Below, one piece after another: positions 1 to 11,660 of a stretch of 64,000 nt of DNA. Source of the DNA: Larix sibirica (lineage: Eukaryota > Streptophyta > Pinopsida > Pinales > Pinaceae). The DNA is taken from positions 1 through 64,000 of the forward strand of contig NWUY0304086238.1 of NCBI GenBank assembly GCA_004151065.3, given 5' to 3'. Positions within the stretch are counted from its first letter, which is position 1; each line of letters begins with the position of its first letter. The position numbers and the translations under genes were made by a program. The notes beneath the pieces are model-generated. The model worked only from the letters and a program-made list of their open reading frames with translations, was not told the origin of the DNA and did no database searches.

Positions 1-330
1 TTTATATATGTAATTACGCTATCCTTTTTATTAGTAAATGGCTAGGCAGAGTGGACATTTCTTATTGAAATGGGTATCTAGGGCGTTTATACATAAAATG
101 GGTTGATTAAGAATTCTTTATATATGTAATTATGCTAGATTCGGTATGGAATAAAACTGGAATAACTTTATTCGGTGTGATTCGTTATATGCTTCAGAGC
201 TGTTCATTCTTTATATATGTAATTATGCTAGATTCGGTGTGAGTCGTTTTCCAGGAATTATTTATTTCTATATGTAACACGCCTTCTTATCTACGTAATT
301 ACGCTCTTTATTTTGGTTCGGTATGTTCGT
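1..330. repeat. Local direct repeats near the left edge
   Basis: A 33-base unit occurs twice without mismatch at 113-145 and 206-238, a period of 93 bases. A partial copy of its core (TATATATGTAATTA) lies at 3-16, and a degraded copy at about 266-320 keeps GTAATTACGCT and TTCGGTATG. The stretch has no open frame of note. It is best read as a local tandem duplication that has started to decay. I see no mobile-element ends. Confidence 0.8.
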
Positions 331-528
331 GAGTGTAAGGAGGACTCCGGATGGTAGCCATTGGTCTTGGTTCGTTGTGTGAAGCCCACCCGACGAAAGG
401 CAGGAAAGATACTGTTAACGCTGTGTGATCTCGCCATATAGGTATTTCCCCAAAGAAGTGCCCCTCTATCTAGGATCTTCTAAAACTGCATTCTGAACGA
501 AACGAAGCACGCTCGACTAAAAGAAGAG

Positions 529-828
529 GCATTTCTATTTAGGAACTTAAAATGCACTCTAAAATGCACTCTATATACAATTTCATAGTGTAAAGAAGGC
601 AATTTGCTATCGCTCTACAAACATCTTGCCTGGACATATCAGAAGAGATCTCGCTTGGATACAAGCAGGCTAACATTCAACCAAGATATCCCAAAGAGAT
701 TAAAGGATTATCCCAAAGCATATGAGGCATTTATAAAGGCATTCAGCCATCTTACAAGGAATCTATCTACGACTTTATAAAACTGCGGTCTTAGCGCATT
801 TCTCTTTAAGGACTTGAAAATGCACTCT
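529..828. repeat. Direct repeat pair about 270 bases apart
   Basis: The segment at 529-560 (GCATTTCT, then AGGAACTT, then AAAATGCACTCT) recurs at 796-828 with a few changes. Its last 12 bases (AAAATGCACTCT) are also tandemly doubled at 549-572. The sequence between shows no recognisable gene. Confidence 0.7.
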
Positions 829-869
829 ATCTCAACATCTCATTATTCTTATAATGTGGAACCAGGCTA

Positions 870-3800
870 CTTACCTATTGCTCTATAAGCAGCCATCTTG
901 TCTTAATTATTTTGTATAGCGGCACCTGACATTGAGTGCATCGAAAGCGGTCATCTTTCAAAGTGGGTTCTTCGGGCAGTATGGACAAGTCAAATGTATC
1001 TATGGCGACATCATATATGAACAACACTAGTAGGGCACCGGAACATAGATGAAAAAAAACTGTTTCTCTGGCTTTCACAAGGCTAGCACTTGGATTGAAC
1101 TCTGGTGGGGCTATGGCTATTATTCAACCCATGGAGGATAGCTTATGAGGCACATTCTCTGGAGATACGAGTATATAAGCTCTCTCTTCCGGCACGTCAG
1201 CTAAGGCATTTTTAAGCTATTAAGGTCTGGGTGCAAAGGCATACCAGCCGCAGAAAAACGAACTCCAAGAGGGCCCCTTTTTCACTAACTCTGCAAAACT
1301 TAGATATGCATAAACATTTTTCTCTGTCCTTGCCAACAAAGTAACCCTTTGCTGCACATGGAAACACTAAGGTTTTTTCTCACAATGCATCAACACTTTT
1401 ATCCCACAATCTCCAGTTTAGATCTCCGATGGCCTAGTTCCATTAGGACTCCCCATAAAAATAGGTTATGATTAAGAGAAAATGTTACATTAGACTGGCA
1501 GCAGCTGTATGACTTATAACTATATTTTTTTCTCTTTTGCAAGGTCAATGTCTCCATGGCGATCCAGAGATTAAACTTATCCATGCAAATCCAAGTTAGC
1601 GGACAAGTGAGCAGATTATTAAATTGAAACCAATTATTCGGACAAGGTAAAACGTATGTATTGACATCAGATAGTAACAAGTCTATATGGTGAGATCATA
1701 TGTGAAAGCCAGCAGAGTATGTGAAAACTTCTCTATGCCACTATAAAATATATATATATATATATAAATTCGTTAAACATTTATAGAAAAATTATGTATG
1801 GCGAGAGAGTATATAAACCACTAGATATGGCTATATCGTATGTAGAAATTGAAGTTGTTCATTCATAGAGATAGGATCTTAAATCTAGGAACAAAGTAAA
1901 ACGTCTCTATGTGTTCACTGAAACAATTCACTACTAAGCCGTGTTCTGTGTAACCCACTGCGGAAGAAGAAGCCCTTCACTCACTCACTGCACACACATA
2001 GAAGGTATCCTCGGCTTTAGCAGCTTCTATAAAAAAGGGTAGAGTTTAGTCAAAATAATCTCCATTTTAGATATCAGATGGGGGGACTAGTTAATTGAAC
2101 CCATCAAAAAGAAGTTTCGACAAAGGCAAAATGTGAAATGAAAGGGGTTTTCAAATTATGTTCCAACGAAACTACCTTATTGCTCGGTAAGATTCTATGT
2201 TCTCAATCCAGACAGTTAATAAAGTTATCCACGGCGATATAATATGTTAAAACATAGGGCATACTCATTGCAACTGTTAGATTAGTCGTCGTCAGAGCGA
2301 CAAGTGGAAATAGGATAGAGATATAATCATAGGATTTTCAAATCTAGAGATAACTTTCTTATAAGGTTCAACGTAGGTAAGTAGTCTCACGTCTCAATGC
2401 ATCTATTAACACGTAGATATGCGTGCGAATCCACCAAGTGTAAACGTAGAGATGGCAACATCATATGTTAAAACGGCTAGTCCAAGTGTTGTGAAACATA
2501 GAAATTATATATGTAAATGTATTAAGTTCTTGTTCAGCATGGAAAGGTTATTATAAGTTTGTATTTCTTTTTTTCCCCTCAATGGCACATTTAAACCACC
2601 CCCTCCATGGAAAGCTTCGGAGACCTTATTTATTCTTCTCTTTTTCAATGGCACATGCATGATGTTAACCCATGGAGAGCTAGGAGAGCTAGCTAAGGTA
2701 GATATGTTACATTGTATATGAACAAGTAACTACTAAGGCTGCTTTTCATGCGGATTCTAAAAAAGGGGATCCAATATCAATGGAAGTTTTTGGCCATGGC
2801 AAGAACTTCTCCATGTCGATGCACCATAGTAGAATAGCCTTATAATTGTAGATCGGTCTGCTGGACAAGTGCAAAGTCTTTCGTCATGGCGATCCCCAGA
2901 GAGTTAACGTATCTATGCCCATATAAGAAGTGAAAACCAGTAGATATGCAAATCCAAGTGTCTTAGTCTCTATGGCAACATTATATATGAACACTAGTAG
3001 ATATAGTGCTATCATATAGGAACACAACATAGGTACCAACTTATCTATTACATTACAGCAGAGCTAGCTAGTAGGGACCTTGGAAACATAGATACGCACT
3101 TGAAACCAGCCCCCCATAGCAGTGAAATAATGTAGATATGCGAGTTGAGACCTGCCCAGAATGGCCAGTACTTATCCATTGTGATATCATATATTAAAGT
3201 GCACATGTAGAGATGCAGTTTAGCAACCCAGTAGTAACACGTCTCTATGCCAAAATAGAGTATGTTATTAGCTTCTCTTTTTATAGTAACTAACTACATT
3301 TTAGTAGCTAGGGTTTGACTCGGGGGCTGCTGCGGATGTGGAGAGGAAAAATGAAATGTAAATATGCAATTTTCTCCTATAAGACATTACCTTACATTTA
3401 GTAATGCATCAACTTGGGAACTTGGAGCACAACACCTGGCATTGAAACCTGGCTGCTGGCATGGCACATTAGCAGCCTATTTGATACGGAATATAGCAGA
3501 TGTTGGATGACTTACCTTTGCTGCATCGACCGGTCCTAATCAGTGGGTTCAGGCATGGCTAGGCTTCCCGGCAAGGACGTAGATATGAATCTCATATGTA
3601 GATTGATTCCCTTTGGCTACTCCTCCTGTTCTCGGTGGGACCCGCTTTCCTTACATCCAATGGTGCTGTATGTGGACCTGTTCTTTATATCGGGTCTGTG
3701 TAGAAGGTGACGACCCTGGTTTTATATGGTTCTCTGAGCACTGACCTTGATAAATAGAATTTCTTCTCATTTAAAGGAGTTGCACTAATAAACTAATTAG

Positions 3801-4660
3801 AAGTTTTATTTCATTTGTAACTACGTGGAGACGCCACTTTATAGCTTCTTCACTAGAGCTCTAAGAAGGAGTTTCTTATTTATTTCTTTTTAAATGGATG
3901 CGCATTTCAACCCATGGAGAGGCTGTATGAAATCGAGATCAAACAATGGACAAGTTAACGGACAAGTTAAACGACTATATGCTGATGCTCATCTATCTAG
4001 AATAGACCACTTGGGTTCCTTGCGACAACAACAAAATATTTTAGTTATCTGCGGATTTAGCTTCAAATCGAATACCGCTATCATAGAGAAACTTTATTAA
4101 ATTAACTTATTGGTCGGACCACATTTTTGTTTATCCCATAAAACAAATAGAATTGGCACATTCATTATAAGTTAGACTTATATATGCAAGTCCTAGTTAT
4201 AGGAGTATCTAAACACTCCATGTATTGCGAACAACCTATCTCCTCTTATTATGATGTGATGTAATTCCCCATTACAACGGTTATTTTGGAAGAACATTAC
4301 AAGTGAAACGTCCATATGCCAGTATTTTTTGTATAAATATTATGTGCGGAGCCACCTTTAACTTAAAACCTCTGAAACTACCCTAACAAAGGGAGGCAGC
4401 ATACGCAGTTGGCAGAAGCAATGACCATCCTGCCACTAGGGAACCTTTATAAAAGGGCATGGTTCTTATAGCATAAAAATTTTATGCCCCATATAAACCA
4501 TAAAAATTATTTTCTGACTAATTAAAAAGGCCCAATGAGGCGGTTTTTCAAATGTGATGTCCCCAACCCAAACAACGAACATGGATGCAATTCAAGGCTC
4601 CACTAAGGCTCCACTATGGACTTGTATTGCATATAGCCTCTATATGCTCTTTAATTAACC
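870..4660 (-). repeat. Gene-free stretch with inverted copies of the dispersed modular repeat
   Basis: I found no coding gene here. Short degenerate segments recur that read, on the minus strand, like the module common at 53-60 kb (core GACGTTTAACTTGTCCATT, preceded by GATATNGCATA). Examples lie near 1,636-1,672, 2,440-2,480, 2,965-3,012, 3,943-3,990 (two GGACAAGTTAA blocks in a row) and 4,298-4,325. Fragments such as TAGATATGC and ATGGCAACATCATAT recur throughout. An AT dinucleotide run lies at about 1,747-1,767. At 3,841-3,858 an 18-base block recurs exactly at 33,927-33,944. Open frames inside are under 100 codons and match nothing I know. Confidence 0.6.
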
Positions 4661-4666
4661 CCAACA

Positions 4667-5035
4667 ATGTATATAGATTCAAATTCTTACAATGGCAAGG
4701 ACGTATCGATCGCCGTACCACCCCATGAGCGCAACAACGACAAAAAGAAGGTTAGGCACTTATTTACATGGATGGTGGAGGACCTAACTAAGGCAATTGC
4801 ACAGGCGGCTTCTTCAACAATTTCGTTCGGCGTCATATCGATGGAGGCGCCTTGTCCTTCCTATCTTGTTTACGGCAGCAACAAGGTGTTCAACTTGAAG
4901 AAACAGCGCATTTTTTACAGCTTTTCTTTCGGAAACAGAGCAGCCTCAGAGATATATGGTTTTGGCCAACGAACGAATTATTCACTGCCCAGCGACACCG
5001 CCCAGTCCACATTGAACAAGGCACAGTGCGCGTAA
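4667..5035 (+). CDS. Unrecognised open reading frame, possibly a gene fragment
   Basis: This is a 122-codon open frame from an ATG. The N-terminal half is hydrophilic (PHERNNDKKK) and leads into a stretch that looks like an amphipathic helix (HLFTWMVEDLTKAIAQA). The second half is Ser/Tyr/Phe-rich without a motif I know. A second plus-strand frame at 4,852-5,061 stays open over the same DNA and reads equally protein-like (LRDIWFWPTNELF), so a frameshift inside a former gene is possible. I see no signal peptide or membrane segment. It could be a retroelement gag fragment, another gene relic or chance. I assign no function. Confidence 0.25.
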   Translation: MYIDSNSYNGKDVSIAVPPHERNNDKKKVRHLFTWMVEDLTKAIAQAASSTISFGVISMEAPCPSYLVYGSNKVFNLKKQRIFYSFSFGNRAASEIYGFGQRTNYSLPSDTAQSTLNKAQCA

Positions 5036-5340
5036 GCAACCCGAAAAAGACAGTTATATAATCAGAACCCCAGATGGATATGATCAATCCCAATAAAAGC
5101 CATCCAGATTAATTAGCTCTTTTACTTCATTTCATATCACGTACCAATAAGTAGCTCATATAACGGCCCAACACGTAGCCACATACACAGATAAGGCCCA
5201 ACTCCAAAACTCCCACACTCACAACTCCAATCTACAACTACAAAATACCCTTACTCCAAACTAATACTCCAAAAACCTACCCGACAGAGACAGTCATACC
5301 CAGAAAAAAAGTACTTAATGGGGTTTCAGTTTTTATTACC
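5036..5340. repeat. G-free ACTCCAA-type low-complexity tract
   Basis: From 5,197 to 5,282 the plus strand contains no G for 86 bases. It is built from variants of ACTCCAA, CAACTC and CTACAA. The strong strand asymmetry points to expansion of a short C/A/T repeat. The flanks to 5,340 show nothing recognisable. Confidence 0.7.
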
Positions 5341-5762
5341 TATTAAACCTGTTCATTTGCGGAGCAGTCTGTAGTGTGGAAATTACTCGAAGGTCAGTGG
5401 GGAACGAAGCCCTATCTCTAGATCGGCCGGAATGAGAAACCTATTGAAGGGATAATAGCTCGCTATCGGGAGAGCGCCAATCAAACTGTATCCAACTACG
5501 CTAACATCTTGATCCATCACCGTATTTAGCTAACTATATAGGCTGAGGAATCACTATCTTTATTGTAATGGCTAAGGACTTAGCTATATAGAGCAGGGTA
5601 GGCCGGAGAGAATCCATTTAGACTCTATAACTATAACAAGGCGAACTCAACTTCTGAACCGAAGACTGAGCCGGGCACCTAATATAATGGCACTCCCCCG
5701 ATGAGGACCTTAACTCTTAGCTGACCCCTATAGATAAGGGGTAAGCCCCTAAATATAATGAC

Positions 5763-5848
5763 AGCTGGGATAAAAGCCAGAAACTATGTTTCGTCTTACT
5801 TCTTGCTTGATTGGACGAGCAGCAGCCCGCTGGGTTCTTATCCCAGCT
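5763..5848. repeat. 11-base inverted repeat with 64-base spacer
   Basis: The arms AGCTGGGATAA (5,763-5,773) and TTATCCCAGCT (5,838-5,848) are perfectly complementary. A single strand could fold into a hairpin with a 64-base loop. The flanking 5,640-5,762 also holds a near-duplicate pair (CCTAATATAATGGCAC and CCTAAATATAATGACAG) and a small AGGGG/CCCCT stem. The element could be a decayed structured RNA or a small inverted-repeat element, but I could not match it to any tRNA. Confidence 0.55.
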
Positions 5849-5849
5849 T

Positions 5850-8800
5850 GCCATTTTTCTCTTTATATATAAAACCCAAACTGAATTAACTTTTTAAGTT
5901 ACTTTTTATTTACAGAATAATTGGGGCGAGGTAGGAGCCCACTCACTATTCATATGGTGAGGCATTTCACTTAGTTTCAAACTGGGGGCATGGCGCTGCT
6001 AGGATAATTTTATTGCTGCTTGCTCGCGCTAATTTGATGGCGGGCTTCTCTTGACCTTGCCAACGCTGACCACACCTACCTGCTGATCGATAAAACTTGC
6101 TGCGGTGGTATCTTGCCTTCTAGATCTTGCTATCCCTGTAGATGATGAAAATAACTTGCCGCGGTTTGCTTGCTGGGATAATTTGGGCTGGGAGAATATG
6201 GATGGTCTGCCGGCTGGGAAAATCAAAAGGGCTGGTAGAACTAAACCAAGGCTGGCCTTTTGAGTTATTTCAAATGGGCTAGACTGAGCTGTTCGTGGGT
6301 AGGGAGGAAATAAAGCTATAAAGCTTCGTTGAGTACTATGGAAACGTTTTCAAATGTCATCGCTGTAGCGTCACTTGTTTGTAATCCCTTTGTTCTTCCA
6401 ATATATTATCGTGCCCTACTGCCATGCCGATATAACAAAGTTTTATTGCAAAAGCATAGAGTTTCCATGGGTGATCCCCGGGCACCCCAACAGATCCTAT
6501 ATAACTTGATCATAGTTTCCTACAAAAATGAAAAAAGTCCCCATTTATCCAGCGAACTAAATAATCCCGACATCCATCCTCCATCCTGTATGAATCCCAG
6601 GATGCTTAACCTGAGACTAGCATATCGAACCTGATACCAACAATGAAATTGGGTGCGATACTTTTGCCTTCGATTCTGGGTTGCATTCAACACAAAAAGC
6701 GTCTGAAGCGGAAGTGTGTGTTTAGAGCGTAGAAGTGGGTTAGCGTAACCTGAGCGCAGAATGAAATGAGCAGATGCAATATAAATAAACACAAAAGATG
6801 TAATTGAAGGCTTTACTTCATCCCGAATCTCTAAGACGAATACCCACATGCCCTCATATCGAACCTAGCAATAAAGAGATTAAGCCCTACAGCATTACCC
6901 TATGACCTAGAGCGATATACGTTCTGTTTAGTCAATCGTTGTTCACGAAGCACCACCCACCTTGCACTAACAAGTTTTTTCCTTAAGGGGTGTCCCCTCC
7001 CCGGTCTATTTGATCCGGTCTATACCCGGTCCTCCATCGAGATGGAAAATGAAAGAAGGAAAGGTGACATCTGGAAGTAAGTAGCCAGGTATATTTTATA
7101 TGGCCTAATGAGAACTGTAAAATTTGGGAATAAAAAGTGATATAATAGGAAAGGGTTGGTGCTAGAATGATGTACAGCCAGGGGTGTTGGTACTAACTGG
7201 TTAATCTTACTCTATGAAGAGCTCTTCTTCTCTGAAGCTCCCACAGAATAGTAGTTATTTCTATACAACAGCTTAAGACGGTATGAACTCCAATGGCCGA
7301 CAAAATGGCCTCTCAACAACCTATCTCGATCACCTTCACATAAACTATGATTACTTCTCCTGGCACGGCAAGCAGCCCACTTTGCATACAACACTTCTGT
7401 CAAGTGGGTGATCCCGGGTAGCTAAAGAACGAAAAGAAAACACCTTTCTGCCCCATAAATCTTTCCCCATTGTTCTACGGAACGATATTTATTATGTTTT
7501 TCCATTGAGACACAATATGCAATAGATACATAAGCCATTATACATAAAACAGTTTATATCATCATATACATGCTGTTACTTATGTTGAGCATTTGAGGTG
7601 CGTAAGCTCTCGACCTTTAGGGAGAGGAGCATCGTCCAATTGAGCAAAGTTGAGGAGCTGAATGTAATAGGCCAACCGGGAGATAAGGAAGGAGTTTCAG
7701 GAGCGCGGGATTGGATGGACGAACTGCCTTGATTAATTTTTTTTTAGTTAACCAATGCTCAATTTGTTGTTTATTTGTGTTCGAGTTCTTAGTTTGAAAG
7801 CAGCTCGAGGGAGCGCCTTAGGTTCGAGGGCAGTTTTAAGGCAATAGAGGTTTTTCAGTTGCGGATAATTGCATGGTTATGGAATTTATACGGAGACTAA
7901 CATGTAGCTTTTCGCTTCGCTTAGTGTCGTCTCCACTCCCCCTGGAATAATATTCAATTTTATCTAATCTGAACCATCTCCCAAGAATGGCATTACCCCG
8001 ATTCACCCTAATGAAACTGATTCCCCAGTCCCGCATTAGGTGTTACATGCCCGGAAAGAGGTTCATCCCACTCATTAGATAAATTGGTTTATTGTATTGG
8101 ATTTATTGATGAGTCTGCTGCTTCCACAAAAAAAATAAGAGCCCGGGAGGGATTAGGAGTTTGAGGAGCTGGAGGATTAGTATTTTTCCAACCGGGAGTC
8201 TTCTGCCAACCAATTGAATCACCAATAAATAGACGCACACGCACGAGTCACCTTCTTTAGCCTATCATATTTAGCCAAACGAGTACACCAAGTGATTTCC
8301 TTATCTGAATATGAACGTCACAGTTGAGAGCGGCGGTCCAACGGACGATGTCAACAAATAGACCCAGAGAGGGAAGATAGGTTTAGCCATTCGCGTAGGT
8401 CAGGTACCGGTGGTAGTGAGTGGCACTAATGCTGGTCAGGGAGGCCATTCAGGAAAGGTTATTTAGTGCCAGCGTTAGGTGCATCCATTCCCGAAACTAA
8501 CCCCATTTAGCCTAGTTCACCAAGTACAACACAAAGTAAGGACACCAAGTAGGCTTTTACTTTATCTATTTTGAAAAGAATGGAATACCCTTAAGGCAGT
8601 CTTATAAGGCCTAGTACTAAGGCTACTGACATAGCCCACATCCTCTAGGATAGGTGGGTGCTCCCACGGATGGACAACAGACGGATTTACAAAAAGGGGC
8701 GCCACGAAAATATCCGAACTAAATCCATAAAACACGCGAATAAGTACGGTACGGGATAAAGTGGGTGAGTCACAACAATAGGATGATCTCCGATAGCCCA

Positions 8801-9940
8801 TCATTCCCAACCGGTCATTGCTAGTCCAATAGGATATCATTCCCAGGAGGTGCCAATTGATGGTTCTGAGAGATAGCCGCCCATTACAATAGATAGCCCA
8901 TACCCCACTGGTATATGGCATGTAAACCAAGATAGGTGCCCCTTCATTATACCTAATATGGGAAGTCCCCTTCACGTTAGACCCAATGAAGTCCGTTCAC
9001 CCATACCCCTGAACGAGACAGAACAGGATTTCATACTTACACTGATACAGAATAAACAGAGTTGAGGGCGCCTTTTAAGATTAGACCTTGCATAGGGAGT
9101 TATATATTAGACCTAAATGGCATACCTCGATGGGGAGCTTAGATTGCTGCATTGGAATGACCAATTATACCTCTTCAATGGGTACGTGAGATTGTATCGT
9201 ATTGGGAGTGAAATAAATTGAAGTTGAAAGCTAAGCATCAACATAAACACTTGGATCGAAACCTAAGCCAGCAGTCTCATTCACAGGAAGGAGGTGGTCA
9301 CTGAACCATTGTCCTACACCCACGCCTCGACTCTCGAACTATTCCTCGAACCTCAAGCTATACATTTACCTCGAACTATATCATGGAACCATGGGATTAT
9401 TACTGAGGCGGCTAGATGGAAGGGAATGAAACAATGCATTACATACGTTAATTCACTACTAGAGGGAGGATCATAATGGGCATTAAAAAAAAATAGAAAA
9501 TAATAGAATAGGAGTAACATTTTGACAAAAGCGCCTTTAATGCCAAGGTGGAGTGCCCCACTAGTGTTCATAAGAAGGTGCATGTAATGCACGTATTTTG
9601 AAACTGTGTAACAATAGTAACAAATACGCCCCCCCACACACTCTAGGGATGAACACCTCATGGAAGGACTATATCCCAGAAATGTGCCTTTCTAGCATAG
9701 TGTAACTCCCAAGGTGATGCGCCTTCAATGAATGCGACCTCCTTCACAAGTGCGCTCTCTCTCGACAACAAGCAATATTTTATATTCAATTTGCTTAAAT
9801 TGAATAGTGCCAACCAACAAAATGCTGCTCATCTTGCCATAGCTGAAGTGGATCTGCTACAGTTTAAGGAGAACAACTTGAAGCGGTAAAATCGACACTC
9901 CCTCTTTACGAGGAAGTTGTTATCCACTAAACCAAGTTTA
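5850..9940. other. Gene-free stretch, no recognised feature
   Basis: Nothing here can be assigned. Weak internal repetition exists: CTTGCTGCGGT/CTTGCCGCGGT-like blocks at 6,000-6,240, a CCGGTCTAT pair near 7,000-7,030, and GATAGCCCAT blocks at 8,800-8,905. The longest open frame (minus strand, 8,562-8,975, 137 codons) overlaps that last repeat and has no recognisable domain. Its length fits chance plus low complexity. The distal end of the copia relic may begin a little below 9,950. Confidence 0.6.
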
Positions 9941-9949
9941 TCCCTAAAT

Positions 9950-11660
9950 ATATAACTTCCCCTTACCTAGGGGCTTTGTCAGAGTATTAATAGCTAGCAA
10001 ATCTGTAGGAATTTAGTCCATCACTATAGCTCCCTTTCAAATAATACATCAAGGACTCGATAAACTATCTATATAAAGTAGGATCAACCAACTCAGTGTC
10101 TTAAACACAAGTTCACTAAAGATTTGGTCTCATAGGTGGAGCCAGGGGTTTACAATAAAACATTTTCAATATCTTAAAAATATCCATAATATACTTCCCT
10201 TGTCCAAGGAATACTTCCCCTGCACCCTCCATATGTCCAGACCAAAAAAGTAATGCAGAATACTAATGTCCTTCATATCAAATTCGTCGGCTAATTTCTA
10301 CCTGCACCATACAATGAATGAGCTTCTCAAAACTCCCCATAGGAATCAAATCATCTACTTATAGCACCAATAAAAGCAGATCATTACCATCATACAAATA
10401 AGAAAATTTTCATTTGCATAATTTTTTTTATAAGCCCAGATTCAACAAGTACTCGTCTATACTATAGTACCAAGCTCGTGATGCCTGCTTCAACCCATAA
10501 AGGGCCTTATTTGATCTACACACATGGGGAGGCCCATGCACCTCAAACCCTCTTAGCAGCTTATTTATGTATACTTCCTATTTAATCACTCCATTCAGAA
10601 AAGCAGTACATCCATCTGGTAAAGAGGCCAACCAAACAAGATGAAATATACATAATTATGTTACAAAATATAAGTATACCTAGCAACATGAGCAAAGATT
10701 TAATCATTTTCAATTTCCTCTTTATGAGATAACCCTTTAGCTACAAATCTGGGCTTGAACTTATTGATGCTTCCATTAACCACATTATTTATTTTGTACA
10801 GTCATTTATAAGAAATAATTGACTTCCTTATTAATCTTGGAGCAATCTCCCACACATCATTCTTTATTATTGAGTTGTACTCCTCTGTCATGGAATGCCC
10901 TACTTGCTCCTATGAATCTTGTAATGTCTGTGTAAGCCGCCTCGACTTTATCGCTGTATTGGAAGGTATAGAGGTCTTAGTTTCTTTTTTGGAACTCGGC
11001 TTATTTGAATCTAATTTATCCTTTTTTTCGTATAAAGCAAGTGGAAAAACTTTTTATCCTTCAGTCTTTGTAGAAGGTTATTGGGACTTGGAGGACCATC
11101 CATCCTCCACAAACTTCACATCTTTGCTTACTAGTGTCTTTCATTGTGCTGGAACATATATTAAGTATGCCAGTTTTGTTGTAACCAACAAAAATACCCT
11201 TGTCCAGCTTAGTACTCTTATCGTTTGGAAAATGAAGATAAACAAGACAACCAAATATACGGAAATGTAATACCTCCAGTTTTTTACCTGTAAAATGTTC
11301 CTTCAATGTCTTCTTCAAAACCTTGTGAAGGATATCATTTTTTCATTTTGAATATGTATATTGTATATTTTAGTATTACATGCGTCCGCCCTAAGACTTC
11401 TGGGCAAATCAATGTCATGGATCATGGCCTTTGCAGTGTAAATAATGGATTGGTTTTTACACTTTGTAACCCTATTTTGCTGCTGGTTGTAAAGCACTGT
11501 TAGTACCCTCTTTATCCTTGCCATCCTTGCAAAAAGCATAAAACTATTTGGAAGTGTACTCCTCCTTTTTGAAATCTCAATACTTATTTGATATCCTTGC
11601 TTGTATTATTATTGACCAAGCCCTTACACTGTGAACTTGCTAAACACTTAATCCTTAATC
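9950..11660 (-). pseudogene. Ty1/copia retrotransposon polyprotein relic (integrase to reverse transcriptase)
   Basis: Read on the minus strand, this carries the pol order typical of copia elements. Integrase remnants come first (11,660-11,315), including QQQNRVTKCKNQSI, equivalent to the family's PQQNGVAERKN motif. The position of the catalytic glutamate reads lysine. The integrase C-terminal block follows at about 11,290-11,150 (FRIFGCLVYLHFP and KLDKGIFVGYNKTG). Reverse transcriptase follows below 10,880: LYGLKQASRAWYYSIDEYL at about 10,530-10,440, the active-site region near 10,340 in which the Y of YVDD is a stop codon, and a decayed block down to about 9,950 (DPTLYR, ESLMY). Frames change repeatedly. 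This is a dead, nuclear-type retroelement fragment. LTRs were not found. Edges are approximate. Confidence 0.85.

Noticed and set aside
7571-7680. GGTGCGTAAGCTCTCGACC region considered as a tRNA or rRNA fragment
   Set aside because: No cloverleaf pairing and no conserved rRNA block was found.
8562-8975. 137-codon minus-strand frame
   Set aside because: It overlaps GATAGCCCAT-type repeats, has no recognisable domain, and its length is not exceptional in DNA of this composition.
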